From contig NZ_CP019706.1 in assembly GCF_002101395.1 (NCBI RefSeq), forward strand, positions 2,480,001 to 2,544,000: a stretch of 64,000 nt of DNA. The letters are read 5' to 3'. The position numbers were made by a program, and so were the translations under genes. This document shows positions 16,542 through 25,030 of the stretch, one piece after another (position 1 is the stretch's first letter; each line of letters opens with the position of its first letter). This DNA is from Pantoea alhagi (GTDB taxonomy: Bacteria; Pseudomonadota; Gammaproteobacteria; Enterobacterales; Enterobacteriaceae). The notes beneath the pieces are model-generated. The model did not search any database, was not told the DNA's origin, and saw only the letters and a program-made list of their open reading frames with translations.

Positions 16542-17330
16542 TCAGTGAGTGAGCAGATGCTGTAGTACGCGGCTGCCGAAGTAAGACATGGTCAACAGCA
16601 GCGCACCACCACAGTTAAACCAGACGACGCGGCGTCCACGCCAGCCTTCATGATAATGCCCCCAGAGCAAAACGATATAAACAAACCAGGCCAGAATCGA
16701 CAGCACGGCTTTATCCACGTTTTCGGGGGAAAAAAGATTATCCATATAAAACAGGCCAGTACAGAGTACCAGCGTCAGCAATACGACGCCAACCTGCGTG
16801 ATATGAAACATTTTGCGCTCAATGGTCATCAGCGGCGGTACATCGTTACTGAAGGCTAAGCGCTTATTTTTCAGCTGGTAATCGATCCATGCCAGCTGCA
16901 GTGCGTAAAGCGCGGCGATAATTAGCGTGGCATAGGCAAAAAGCGCCAGCCCGATATGGATCATCATGCCAGGCGTGGTTTCCAGATGCGTAATAAACGC
17001 ATTCGGCACGAAGGTCGCAAAGGCGAGATTGATAAGCGCAAAGCTATAAACAATCGGCAGCAGCAGCCAGCCACGATTACGCGAAGCGACAATGGTCATG
17101 ATGATGCAGATCAGCAAACTTACCAACGAACCAATGTTCAGCAGGCTAAGGTTTTGAGCGCCATTAACGAAGATGCGCTGCTGAAGCGCCACCGCATGCG
17201 CCGCCAACGCCAGCGTTGCCGACAGGACGGCCATGCGTCGCCAGGCGCCGTTATTCCGCAGCAGGCTGGGAATGATCAGAGCAAGGCTAAATGAGTAGGC
17301 AAAGAGCGCCAGAATCGCGAAAGCAGACAT
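16542..17330 (-). CDS. ypjD: Cytochrome c assembly-like membrane protein YpjD
   Basis: 262-aa inner-membrane protein (E. coli 263) of the CcmC/CcsA-like cytochrome c assembly family. Its role is not established. About eight hydrophobic helices; conserved blocks are NLSLLNIGSLVSL, TPGMMIHIGLALFAYATL, ERKMFHITQVGVVLLT and WGHYHEGWRGRR, with the His residues that in the family may bind haem. The frame opens further upstream to 17495, but the homologous start is ATG 17330. Divergent from ffh. Confidence 0.93.
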   Translation of the reverse strand: MSAFAILALFAYSFSLALIIPSLLRNNGAWRRMAVLSATLALAAHAVALQQRIFVNGAQNLSLLNIGSLVSLLICIIMTIVASRNRGWLLLPIVYSFALINLAFATFVPNAFITHLETTPGMMIHIGLALFAYATLIIAALYALQLAWIDYQLKNKRLAFSNDVPPLMTIERKMFHITQVGVVLLTLVLCTGLFYMDNLFSPENVDKAVLSILAWFVYIVLLWGHYHEGWRGRRVVWFNCGGALLLTMSYFGSRVLQHLLTH

Positions 17331-17494
17331 AGAATGGTCAAATATCGGAAAGATGAAGAAAAATGCAGTATAGCGCCAGCCGGAGTTTGCTCCAAACGTT
17401 CTCATTGTGGATTGCAGAGATCGCCAATGCTTCGTGTTATAATCCGTCACATTGTGTCGCCCAGGCGGCTCTGTTTTATCTTGAGCGAGAGACA

Positions 17495-18856
17495 ATGTTT
17501 GATAATTTAACCGATCGATTGTCGCAAACCCTGCGCAATATCAGCGGCCGCGGAAGGCTGACCGAAGAAAACGTCAAAGAAACCCTGCGTGAAGTGCGCA
17601 TGGCGCTGCTGGAGGCGGACGTTGCGCTGCCGGTAGTGCGTGAATTTATTAACCGCGTAAAAGAGCGCGCGGTTGGGCACGAAGTGAATAAAAGCCTGAC
17701 GCCGGGTCAGGAGTTTATCAAGATTGTGCGTAATGAGCTGGTTGAGGCGATGGGATCGGAAAACCATGCCCTTAACCTCGCCGCGCAGCCGCCAGCCGTG
17801 GTGCTGATGGCCGGCCTGCAGGGTGCGGGTAAAACCACCAGCGTTGGCAAGCTCGGTAAATTCCTGCGTGAAAAGCACAAGAAAAAAGTGCTGGTTGTTT
17901 CTGCCGACGTCTATCGTCCGGCGGCGATCAAGCAGCTGGAAACGCTGGCGCAGCAGGTAGGGGTGGATTTTTGTCCGTCTGACCTGAGCCAGAAGCCGGT
18001 TGATATCGTTAACAACGCGCTAAAAGAAGCAAAGCTTAAATTCTACGATGTTCTGCTGGTGGATACTGCCGGTCGTCTGCACGTAGATGAAGCGATGATG
18101 GATGAGATCAAACAGGTACACGCCGCGATTAATCCGGTGGAGACGCTGTTTGTGGTCGATGCCATGACCGGTCAGGATGCGGCAAACACGGCGAAGGCGT
18201 TTAACGAAGCGCTGCCGTTAACCGGCGTTATTTTGACCAAGGTCGACGGCGATGCTCGCGGCGGTGCGGCGCTCTCTATTCGTCATATCACCGGCAAGCC
18301 GATTAAGTTTATGGGCGTCGGTGAAAAGACCGAAGCGCTGGAGCCGTTTTATCCCGATCGTCTGGCGTCACGTATCCTCGGCATGGGCGATGTGCTGTCG
18401 CTTATCGAAGATATCGAAAGCAAAGTTGATCGCGCCCAGGCAGAAAAGCTGGCGAACAAGCTGAAGAAAGGCGACGGCTTTGACCTGAATGACTTTCTGG
18501 AACAGCTAAAACAGATGCGCAATATGGGCGGCATGGCCAGCCTGATGGGAAAACTTCCCGGAATGGGGCAGCTGCCGGATAACGTAAAGTCGCAGATGGA
18601 TGACAAAGTACTGGTGCGCATGGAGGCGATGATCAACTCCATGACGCGCAAAGAGCGTGAAAAACCTGAGATTATCAAGGGGTCACGCAAGCGTCGTATC
18701 GCCGCAGGTTCCGGTATGCAGGTGCAGGATGTCAACCGTATGCTCAAGCAATTCGACGATATGCAGCGCATGATGAAAAAGATGAAAAAGGGCGGCATGT
18801 CAAAAATGCTGCGCGGAATGAAGGGCATGATGCCACCGGGCTTTCCGGGGCGTTAA
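17495..18856 (+). CDS. ffh: Signal recognition particle protein Ffh
   Basis: GTPase that binds signal sequences with 4.5S RNA and delivers ribosomes to FtsY at the membrane. 453 aa, as in E. coli. N domain, then G domain with G1 GLQGAGKTTSVGK, G3 DTAGR, G4 TKVDGDARGG, then the Met-rich M domain (residues ~300-453) with MLKQFDDMQRMMKKMKKGG for RNA and signal peptide binding. Start at ATG 17495; a frame extension to 17363 is not supported. Confidence 0.98.
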   Translation: MFDNLTDRLSQTLRNISGRGRLTEENVKETLREVRMALLEADVALPVVREFINRVKERAVGHEVNKSLTPGQEFIKIVRNELVEAMGSENHALNLAAQPPAVVLMAGLQGAGKTTSVGKLGKFLREKHKKKVLVVSADVYRPAAIKQLETLAQQVGVDFCPSDLSQKPVDIVNNALKEAKLKFYDVLLVDTAGRLHVDEAMMDEIKQVHAAINPVETLFVVDAMTGQDAANTAKAFNEALPLTGVILTKVDGDARGGAALSIRHITGKPIKFMGVGEKTEALEPFYPDRLASRILGMGDVLSLIEDIESKVDRAQAEKLANKLKKGDGFDLNDFLEQLKQMRNMGGMASLMGKLPGMGQLPDNVKSQMDDKVLVRMEAMINSMTRKEREKPEIIKGSRKRRIAAGSGMQVQDVNRMLKQFDDMQRMMKKMKKGGMSKMLRGMKGMMPPGFPGR

Positions 18857-18947
18857 GCTGTTCCAATGTAAAGTCCCGACAGTTTGCTCAGTTTAGATTG
18901 CTTTTTGCGCCAAAATGAGTAAAATTTTCGGGCTTTTTATACGACAC

Positions 18948-18984
18948 CCGGGCCCCGTTCCTCGATGGGGCCCGGTTGTTTTAT
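18948..18984 (+). terminator. GC-rich hairpin with T-run ahead of rpsP (terminator or attenuator)
   Basis: CCGGGCCCC (18948-18956) pairs perfectly with GGGGCCCGG (18967-18975), followed by TTGTTTTATT. It lies between ffh and rpsP, within about 30 bp of the rpsP start, so it either ends ffh or attenuates the ribosomal protein operon. Confidence 0.75.
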
Positions 18985-19001
18985 TAACTGAAGAGGATGT
19001 T

Positions 19002-19250
19002 ATGGTAACAATTCGTTTGGCACGTCACGGCGCGAAAAAGCGTCCGTTCTATCAGGTTGTCGTTACTGACAGCCGCAACGCACGTAATGGTCGTTTCATT
19101 GAGCGTGTAGGCTTCTTCAACCCGATCGCATCTGGTCAGGCTGAAGCACTGCGTCTGGACCTGGACCGTATTGAGCACTGGGTTGGCCAGGGCGCTACGC
19201 TGTCCGATCGCGTTAACGCGCTGATCAAAGAAGCTAAAAAAGCAGCTTAA
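19002..19250 (+). CDS. rpsP: 30S ribosomal protein S16
   Basis: 82 aa, the E. coli length. Begins MVTIRLARHGAKKRPFYQ, a typical S16 start, with GRFIERVGFFNP and the conserved GQGATLSDRV near the end. First gene of the rpsP-rimM-trmD-rplS operon. Shine-Dalgarno AAGAGGA before ATG 19002; the open frame upstream to 18915 crosses the hairpin and is not coding. Confidence 0.98.
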   Translation: MVTIRLARHGAKKRPFYQVVVTDSRNARNGRFIERVGFFNPIASGQAEALRLDLDRIEHWVGQGATLSDRVNALIKEAKKAA

Positions 19251-19268
19251 TCTGTCACGGTGGTTAGC

Positions 19269-19817
19269 ATGAGCAAACAACTCGCCACACAGCCTCCCGT
19301 TAATCCCGTTACGTTGGGAAAAATGGGAGCGGCCTACGGCATTCGGGGTTGGCTCAAAGTGTTTTCTTCCACCGAAGATGCCGACAGCATCTTTGACTAC
19401 CAGCCCTGGTTCATTCAACGCGCCGGTAAATGGCAGCAGATTGAGCTGGAAAGCTGGAAGCACCACAATCAGGACATCATCATCAAAGTCAAAGGCATTG
19501 ATGATCGTGATGCGGCGGCCCAGTTGACTAACTGTGAAATTTTAGTCGACTCCACGCAGTTGCCGAAGCTGGAAGAGGGTGATTACTACTGGAAAGACCT
19601 GATGGGTTGCAAAGTAGTTACCGTTGACGGCTATGAAATGGGTAAAGTCATTGATTTGATGGAAACCGGCTCAAACGACGTACTGGTCGTGCAGGCAAAC
19701 CTGAAAGATGCGTTCGGTGTGAAAGAGCGGTTAATTCCGTTTCTTGATGAACAGGTTATCAAGAAAGTCGATCTCACTACCGGCACCATTGAAGTAGATT
19801 GGGATCCTGGTTTTTGA
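19269..19817 (+). CDS. rimM: Ribosome maturation factor RimM
   Basis: Assists maturation of the 30S head and binds S19. 182 aa, as in E. coli. N-terminal RimM barrel (VTLGKMGAAYGIRGWLKVFS) and C-terminal PRC barrel (EEGDYYWKDLMGC, ending EVDWDPGF). ATG 19269 (MSKQ) matches the family; an in-frame GTG nine bases upstream is unlikely. Second gene of the operon, 18 bp after rpsP. Confidence 0.97.
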   Translation: MSKQLATQPPVNPVTLGKMGAAYGIRGWLKVFSSTEDADSIFDYQPWFIQRAGKWQQIELESWKHHNQDIIIKVKGIDDRDAAAQLTNCEILVDSTQLPKLEEGDYYWKDLMGCKVVTVDGYEMGKVIDLMETGSNDVLVVQANLKDAFGVKERLIPFLDEQVIKKVDLTTGTIEVDWDPGF

Positions 19818-19852
19818 CCTCCGAACAAAACGGTAATCCTACGGCGTGCTCT

Positions 19853-20617
19853 ATGTGGATTGGTGTAATTAGCCTGTTTCCAGAGATGTTTCGCGCTATT
19901 ACCGACTACGGGGTAACTGGCCGGGCAGTAAAAAATGGCCTGCTCAGCGTCCAAAGCTGGAGTCCGCGTGACTTCACGCATGACCGGCATCGCACCGTGG
20001 ACGATCGTCCTTACGGCGGCGGTCCGGGGATGTTGATGATGGTACAACCCTTACGGGATGCCATCCACGCAGCGAAAGCGGCGGCGGGAGAGGGCGCTAA
20101 GGTGATTTATCTGTCACCTCAGGGGCGCAAGCTCGATCAAGATGGAGTTTGCGAACTGGCAACGCAGCAGAAGTTAATTCTGGTTTGCGGACGCTACGAA
20201 GGGATCGATGAGCGCGTGATCCAGACTGAAATCGATGAAGAATGGTCGATTGGGGATTACGTACTCAGCGGTGGAGAGTTGCCAGCGATGACGTTGATTG
20301 ATTCAGTCGCCCGGTTTATACCTGGTGTGCTGGGCAAGCAGGCGTCAGCCGAAGAAGATTCGTTTTCTGAAGGTTTGCTGGACTGTCCGCATTATACCCG
20401 CCCTGAAGTGTTGGAAGGGCTGGAGGTTCCGCCAGTATTACTGTCGGGCAACCATGCTGAAATTCGCCGTTGGCGCCTGAAACAGTCGCTTGGCCGTACC
20501 TGGCTTAGAAGACCTGAACTTCTGGAAAACCTGGCTCTGACTGAAGAGCAAGCAAAGTTGCTTAGCGAGTTCCAGCAGGAATTCAGCGCGCAACAAAACT
20601 ATGATGCGGAAGGCTAG
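19853..20617 (+). CDS. trmD: tRNA (guanine-N1)-methyltransferase TrmD
   Basis: Makes m1G37 in tRNAs read next to the anticodon, preventing frameshifts. 254 aa (E. coli 255). SPOUT knot motifs are VCGRYEGIDERV and SIGDYVLSGGELPAMTLID; the N-terminus is MWIGVISLFPEMF. An in-frame extension to 19799 overlaps rimM and is not used. Third gene of the operon. Confidence 0.98.
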   Translation: MWIGVISLFPEMFRAITDYGVTGRAVKNGLLSVQSWSPRDFTHDRHRTVDDRPYGGGPGMLMMVQPLRDAIHAAKAAAGEGAKVIYLSPQGRKLDQDGVCELATQQKLILVCGRYEGIDERVIQTEIDEEWSIGDYVLSGGELPAMTLIDSVARFIPGVLGKQASAEEDSFSEGLLDCPHYTRPEVLEGLEVPPVLLSGNHAEIRRWRLKQSLGRTWLRRPELLENLALTEEQAKLLSEFQQEFSAQQNYDAEG

Positions 20618-20659
20618 CCTTCCGATAAGATCAGTTTACCCAGGATAAGAGATTTAATT

Positions 20660-21007
20660 ATGAGCAACATTATCAAGCAAATCGAACAAGAGCAGATGAA
20701 GCAGGACGTACCTTCTTTCCGTCCGGGTGATTCCGTGGAAGTGAAAGTATGGGTCGTTGAAGGTTCTAAAAAGCGTCTGCAGGCATTCGAGGGCGTGGTT
20801 ATCGCTATTCGTAACCGCGGTCTGCACTCTGCATTCACTGTTCGCAAAATTTCCAATGGCGAAGGTGTTGAGCGTGTATTCCAGACTCACTCACCGGTCA
20901 TTGACAGCATCACCGTGAAACGTCGTGGTGCCGTGCGTAAAGCGAAACTGTACTACCTGCGTGAGCGTACTGGTAAAGCTGCTCGTATCAAAGAGCGTCT
21001 TAACTAA
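20660..21007 (+). CDS. rplS: 50S ribosomal protein L19
   Basis: 115 aa as in E. coli. Protein at the 30S-50S interface. Blocks: FRPGDSVEVKVWVVEG, RLQAFEGVVIAIRNRG and VFQTHSPVIDSI, ending ARIKERLN. Last gene of the rpsP operon, followed by a strong terminator. Confidence 0.98.
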   Translation: MSNIIKQIEQEQMKQDVPSFRPGDSVEVKVWVVEGSKKRLQAFEGVVIAIRNRGLHSAFTVRKISNGEGVERVFQTHSPVIDSITVKRRGAVRKAKLYYLRERTGKAARIKERLN

Positions 21008-21044
21008 GAGCTCGCGTAAGCGACATCTTAAAGTTAATAGCAAT

Positions 21045-21077
21045 AAAGGGGTTAGCATCAAGCTAACCCCTTTTTTT
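21045..21077 (+). terminator. Terminator of the rpsP-rplS operon
   Basis: GGGGTTAGC (21048-21056) pairs with GCTAACCCC (21062-21070) around a small loop and is followed by seven T. Confidence 0.92.
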
Positions 21078-21161
21078 ATGCATAAAAAAGAGTGGCTCTA
21101 TAGCCAGCCTCGCTAATTCACTGCGCCAGCCGACAGTTGTATAAAAAATGTCATAAACGGC

Positions 21162-21189
21162 GGAACCTCTTATGCCCGCAGCCTACACA
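21162..21189 (+). promoter_or_regulatory. Candidate hrp box (HrpL-dependent promoter)
   Basis: GGAACC (21162-21167), 15 bp, then CTACACA (21183-21189). The HrpL consensus is GGAACC-N15/16-CCACNNA, so one position differs. It lies 141 bp upstream of the effector-like gene at 21331, on the same strand and with no gene between. A single match of this length can arise by chance, but its place before this kind of protein supports it. Another ECF sigma factor cannot be excluded. Confidence 0.6.
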
Positions 21190-21330
21190 AAGGGAATCGT
21201 GTATTAGTTGTACTGATGTTCTTTTCACCAGATTAAACACGAGTTTGAACTAACAATCTTCAGCAATCGGCATGGCGATGACCTTATCGCGACCGAACCC
21301 TTGTTGATTTAACTCTGGAGTCTATCGAAC

Positions 21331-22950
21331 ATGACTAACGGCATTCAGCGTCAACCCGCGGTGCAAAATTTTTCCCGTCCAATCAATAACCAGACCGATG
21401 CTGCAGGCAGCAGCCAGACACAGGGCGTGCGTAGCCATGGCGCCAGCTCTGTTGGGCATACAGGCAATGTAGCGGCGGCAGGAGGCGTTGATGCGCAACG
21501 CCAGAAGAACATCACCGAATTGAAAAACCTGATGAAGGAATTTTTCACTGCCGGTGAAGGAATGGAAGCACTGATTGATTCGCGCGCCACCGAACTGCAC
21601 GAAATGGGATATAACCCGGACAGCGCCCGCAGCGTGCTGACGAAAGGCAAGAAGCTTGATGCAGCTACCGATGCAGCCCTGGGCGCGCTGGGCGCGGTTG
21701 CCTTTGCAACCTCCTCTTTTCCGGCAGAAGCGCTGGCAAAAGTAGCGAACAACTACTTTGGTTTTCCTCCAGGCACGCTGACCGCTGAGGCGGTTAACGG
21801 TGCCATCGGCGGAGGCACGGCCATGGTAATGAAATCGTTCTGGGACAAGGTATCGGCCAATGCGCAGCATGATGCGAAATGGATGGATGCCAATATGGAT
21901 AAACTGGAGCCGGCAATGCAGGAAACGGTCAAACATCGCGAAGGGTTGGGCCATAATATGAAACAGGCACTATTGGGCGGAACCGGTTATAACGCGCGCA
22001 ATGTGATTACCGGCACGGTAGCAGCCAGCGTAGCCGGGCTGTCGGAAAAACAGATCTATGCGGCTAATACAGCAACCAGTACGCCGCTGACCGTGGCAGC
22101 GGGCGCTCTTAGCGGGTACGTACAGAACAAAGCAAATAATCTGCATGGTCCTGAATTTTTGCTGGGACGCACCGACTGGAAAGAGCGTTTTAAGCAGCTT
22201 GATGACACTCAGGTTATGGATCAGGTTGTAAAGGGCGGCGCAAAACGGTTAGCGGACGCTGCGCAGGGTTTGGTTTCCCCACGCCAACTCACCAAAGGTG
22301 GCATGAATATTTTGTCAGGCAATATGGTTGCCGAAACGATGGCGCTTGGCGCTGGTCTGGCGGGCGTGAATAGTCTGCGCAATATGACCCGTCATGCAAT
22401 GGAGAAAGAGACTGGCAATATTAACGTGCAGCAGGCAGTCGAGCAGTTGGTTAACCTTTTTGGTGCTGCCGCTGCTTATGCCGGTCAGGGCGTCGCGGGA
22501 ACCATCGCCGGTAAGCCCGTCGACACTAATGAGCAGGCAATAGACAGCTTCTTTGATAAGCATCCCGCGCTGGATATCAATAATAGCCGACGCAAGGATA
22601 ACGCCGCAGAAAACACGACAACCGGTAATCCGCTAACGGCAAGCGCAGCGGGGCAGGACGGAACAGCGGCTACTGGCAATGACAACGCGCCAGCCGATCA
22701 GACAGTGGACATTCCTTTGCGCCCGCTAACCCAGTCAGGTCATCAGGCGACCGCCTCCTCTTCACGAGCCGATAACGCATCTCAACAAAGCCTTGATAGC
22801 GCTTTTGTCGCCCGTCCAAAAAGTGCCAGCAGTCAGGAAAGCTTTCAGTCAGCCATTAGCAGAGCAAGTTCTCCTGAGGAGTTAAGCGCGCTTCAGGCAC
22901 AGCAAAAAATTGCCGCAGCGTCAGGTGAATGGCCGTTAAAAAATACGTGA
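21331..22950 (+). CDS. Putative type III secretion effector
   Basis: 539-aa protein that I do not recognise at family level. The first 50 residues are rich in Ser, Asn, Gln and Gly with no acidic residue before Asp23, a pattern of type III secretion signals. Then come several Ala/Gly-rich hydrophobic segments (about residues 114-128, 155-167, 225-237, 252-264, 325-347 and 374-393), which could insert in a membrane, and a Ser/Thr/Ala/Asn-rich C-terminal tail of about 140 residues with no hydrophobic stretch. GGAG lies ten bases before ATG. It stands alone between the rplS terminator and aroF, where E. coli has no such gene, behind a candidate hrp box. Secreted effector is inference; another large secreted or surface protein is possible. 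Confidence 0.6.
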   Translation: MTNGIQRQPAVQNFSRPINNQTDAAGSSQTQGVRSHGASSVGHTGNVAAAGGVDAQRQKNITELKNLMKEFFTAGEGMEALIDSRATELHEMGYNPDSARSVLTKGKKLDAATDAALGALGAVAFATSSFPAEALAKVANNYFGFPPGTLTAEAVNGAIGGGTAMVMKSFWDKVSANAQHDAKWMDANMDKLEPAMQETVKHREGLGHNMKQALLGGTGYNARNVITGTVAASVAGLSEKQIYAANTATSTPLTVAAGALSGYVQNKANNLHGPEFLLGRTDWKERFKQLDDTQVMDQVVKGGAKRLADAAQGLVSPRQLTKGGMNILSGNMVAETMALGAGLAGVNSLRNMTRHAMEKETGNINVQQAVEQLVNLFGAAAAYAGQGVAGTIAGKPVDTNEQAIDSFFDKHPALDINNSRRKDNAAENTTTGNPLTASAAGQDGTAATGNDNAPADQTVDIPLRPLTQSGHQATASSSRADNASQQSLDSAFVARPKSASSQESFQSAISRASSPEELSALQAQQKIAAASGEWPLKNT

Positions 22951-23047
22951 TGGGCAGGCTGACAGCTTTAAACGCTTGCTCTGCCAGTTAAAAGTTAAAC
23001 AGGATAGCGGCAGATAAGAAACAGGTGCGCGGTGGGTCAGGGATGAC

Positions 23048-23596
23048 CTATAACGTAACCGCAGGATGACCTGTGATGAAATCTTCGCGCCGTAAATGAT
23101 AGATCGCGGCAGTGACAGGCCCGCTGTCCAGTACGATCAGCCCATAACGCAGAGCGATTAACTGTGCGCCACAGCTATGCGCCACCGCCCGACTGGGCGC
23201 GTTGGCTTCAGCCGCTAAAATTTCAATGATGTTAATTTCAGGGCGACGGAATCCCTCTCTGGCCAGCTGCATCACAGCCTGACGGGCAATGCCTTTGCGT
23301 TGTTCTTTCTGTCGTACCCAATAGCCTATTGCGCAGTGTTCACCAGGCGTTTGCCCATAGCGAATCCCGGCGGCGCCCAGAAAACGATGATCGCTGGCGG
23401 CAAAAATTCCCATTTCATTCGCTTCGCCTTGTTCCCGTTGACGATCGATCAGGCGGAACCATTCAATAGCTTCATCAGGCTGATAATTCTCATGCGCCCA
23501 GGACATCCATGGTTTTAGCGAAGAGAGTGACTCATTAATTGCCGCTGCGTAGTCAGCGGCATCCGTGGCCAGCATCGGCCGTAAATAAATTTCCAT
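23048..23596 (-). CDS. GNAT-family N-acetyltransferase, RimJ/RimL-like
   Basis: 182 aa. Begins MEIYLRPMLATDA, typical of the ribosomal-protein and aminoglycoside-like acetyltransferases of the RimJ/RimL/RimI group. Acetyl-CoA-binding motif A is seen as IGYWVRQKEQRKGIARQAV, followed by the asparagine block AAEANAPSRAVA. Acceptor unknown; RimL-type serine or alanine N-terminal acetylation is a guess from similarity. Shine-Dalgarno GGAGAC before ATG. Monocistronic, divergent from aroF. Confidence 0.8.
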   Translation of the reverse strand: MEIYLRPMLATDAADYAAAINESLSSLKPWMSWAHENYQPDEAIEWFRLIDRQREQGEANEMGIFAASDHRFLGAAGIRYGQTPGEHCAIGYWVRQKEQRKGIARQAVMQLAREGFRRPEINIIEILAAEANAPSRAVAHSCGAQLIALRYGLIVLDSGPVTAAIYHLRREDFITGHPAVTL

Positions 23597-23738
23597 GTAG
23601 TCTCCGTAGAAGCATTTACTCAGTAGCCAGCGGAAAAGAGAGCGTTATAAGGGATTGTTAAAAAAAGCATTGTTGCTTAATTTCACGCTAATAGCCTGGA
23701 GCAGCTTAACATTTCTTAAATAACACGAAAAATCAGTA

Positions 23739-23756
23739 TGTAAACTTTATTATACA
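23739..23756 (+). promoter_or_regulatory. TyrR box upstream of aroF (strong)
   Basis: TGTAAA-CTTTAT-TATACA matches the TyrR palindrome TGTAAA-N6-TTTACA with one difference. A second, weaker half-match TGTATT-N6-GTTACA lies at 23879-23896, nearer the start codon. E. coli aroF-tyrA is repressed by TyrR with tyrosine through several such boxes. Confidence 0.75.
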
Positions 23757-23944
23757 TAATGAGTTTGAGGATTGTGGTTGGTTTTCTTATATAAATCCAT
23801 ATTATTCAAATAATTAAAGTTATAATCTGGAGGTGTGGCTTATTGCAGTAAAAAAAGATGTACACACAGGTGATGGTCTGTATTTCCTGTGTTACATTAT
23901 TTGCTCACCGCAATGACGAAAAGGCCAGAAAGAGGATCGCCAAC

Positions 23945-25024
23945 ATGCAGAAAGACGCGCTGAATAATGTCCATATCATAGAAGAACAGATTTTAATTAC
24001 CCCAGAACAGCTGAAACAAAAGTTTCCACTGAACGCCGAGCTTGAGGCACAGGTTGCTGTGGCACGTCAGACTATCTCTGACATTATTGCTGGCCGGGAT
24101 CATCGTCTGTTAGTGGTATGCGGCCCCTGTTCTGTTCACGATCCTGAAGCAGCGCTCGCTTATGCCCGTCAGTTAAAAGATCTTTCTGAACAGCTGAAGG
24201 ATCAGCTCTATATCGTCATGCGTGTCTATTTTGAAAAACCTCGCACTACCGTTGGCTGGAAAGGATTAATCAACGATCCCTATATAGATAACTCTTTTGA
24301 TGTGGAAGCGGGCTTACATATTGCCCGGCAGCTGCTGGTGAATCTGGTTGAAATGGGATTACCGCTGGCCACTGAAGCGCTGGATCCCAACAGCCCTCAA
24401 TACCTGGGCGATCTTTTTAGCTGGTCAGCTATCGGTGCGCGTACCACAGAATCACAAACGCATCGTGAAATGGCTTCCGGGCTGTCAATGCCGGTTGGCT
24501 TTAAGAACGGCACGGACGGTAGCCTTGGCACCGCTATTAACGCCATGCGCGCCGCAGCCATGCCGCACCGTTTTGTTGGTATCAATCAGGCTGGTCAGGT
24601 TTGCCTGCTTCAGACACAGGGCAACCCGGACGGGCACGTTATTTTACGCGGCGGCAAAACCCCAAACTATAGTCCGGCGGACGTTGAGCAGTGCGAAAAC
24701 GAGATGTTGAAAGCGGGATTACGTCCGGCGCTGATGATAGATTGCAGTCATGGCAATTCAAATAAAGACTATCGCCGCCAGCCAGGCGTTGCTGAATCCG
24801 CCGTTGCGCAAATCAGGGACGGCAACCGTTCCATTATCGGCCTGATGCTGGAAAGCCATATTTATGAAGGCAGCCAGTCTTCTGAGCAGCCTCGCAGTGA
24901 GATGCGTTATGGTGTATCGGTTACCGATGCCTGTATTAGCTGGGAAACTACCGCGCAGCTGTTACAACGTATTCATCGGGATCTCAGCGGCGTACTGGCG
25001 GCGCGTTTGTCACAGGAGAGTTAA
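23945..25024 (+). CDS. aroF: Tyrosine-sensitive DAHP synthase AroF
   Basis: Condenses phosphoenolpyruvate and erythrose-4-phosphate to DAHP, the first step of aromatic amino acid synthesis; feedback-inhibited by tyrosine. 359 aa (E. coli 356). Class I DAHPS motifs: VVCGPCSVHDPEAAL, RVYFEKPRTTVGWKGLINDP, IGARTTESQTHREMASGL, and the metal-binding HGNSNKD. Called AroF and not AroG/AroH because it is joined to tyrA and preceded by TyrR boxes. ATG 23945 behind AGAGGA; the open frame to 23858 runs through a weak TyrR box. Confidence 0.95.
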   Translation: MQKDALNNVHIIEEQILITPEQLKQKFPLNAELEAQVAVARQTISDIIAGRDHRLLVVCGPCSVHDPEAALAYARQLKDLSEQLKDQLYIVMRVYFEKPRTTVGWKGLINDPYIDNSFDVEAGLHIARQLLVNLVEMGLPLATEALDPNSPQYLGDLFSWSAIGARTTESQTHREMASGLSMPVGFKNGTDGSLGTAINAMRAAAMPHRFVGINQAGQVCLLQTQGNPDGHVILRGGKTPNYSPADVEQCENEMLKAGLRPALMIDCSHGNSNKDYRRQPGVAESAVAQIRDGNRSIIGLMLESHIYEGSQSSEQPRSEMRYGVSVTDACISWETTAQLLQRIHRDLSGVLAARLSQES

Positions 25025-25030
25025 AAAGAG

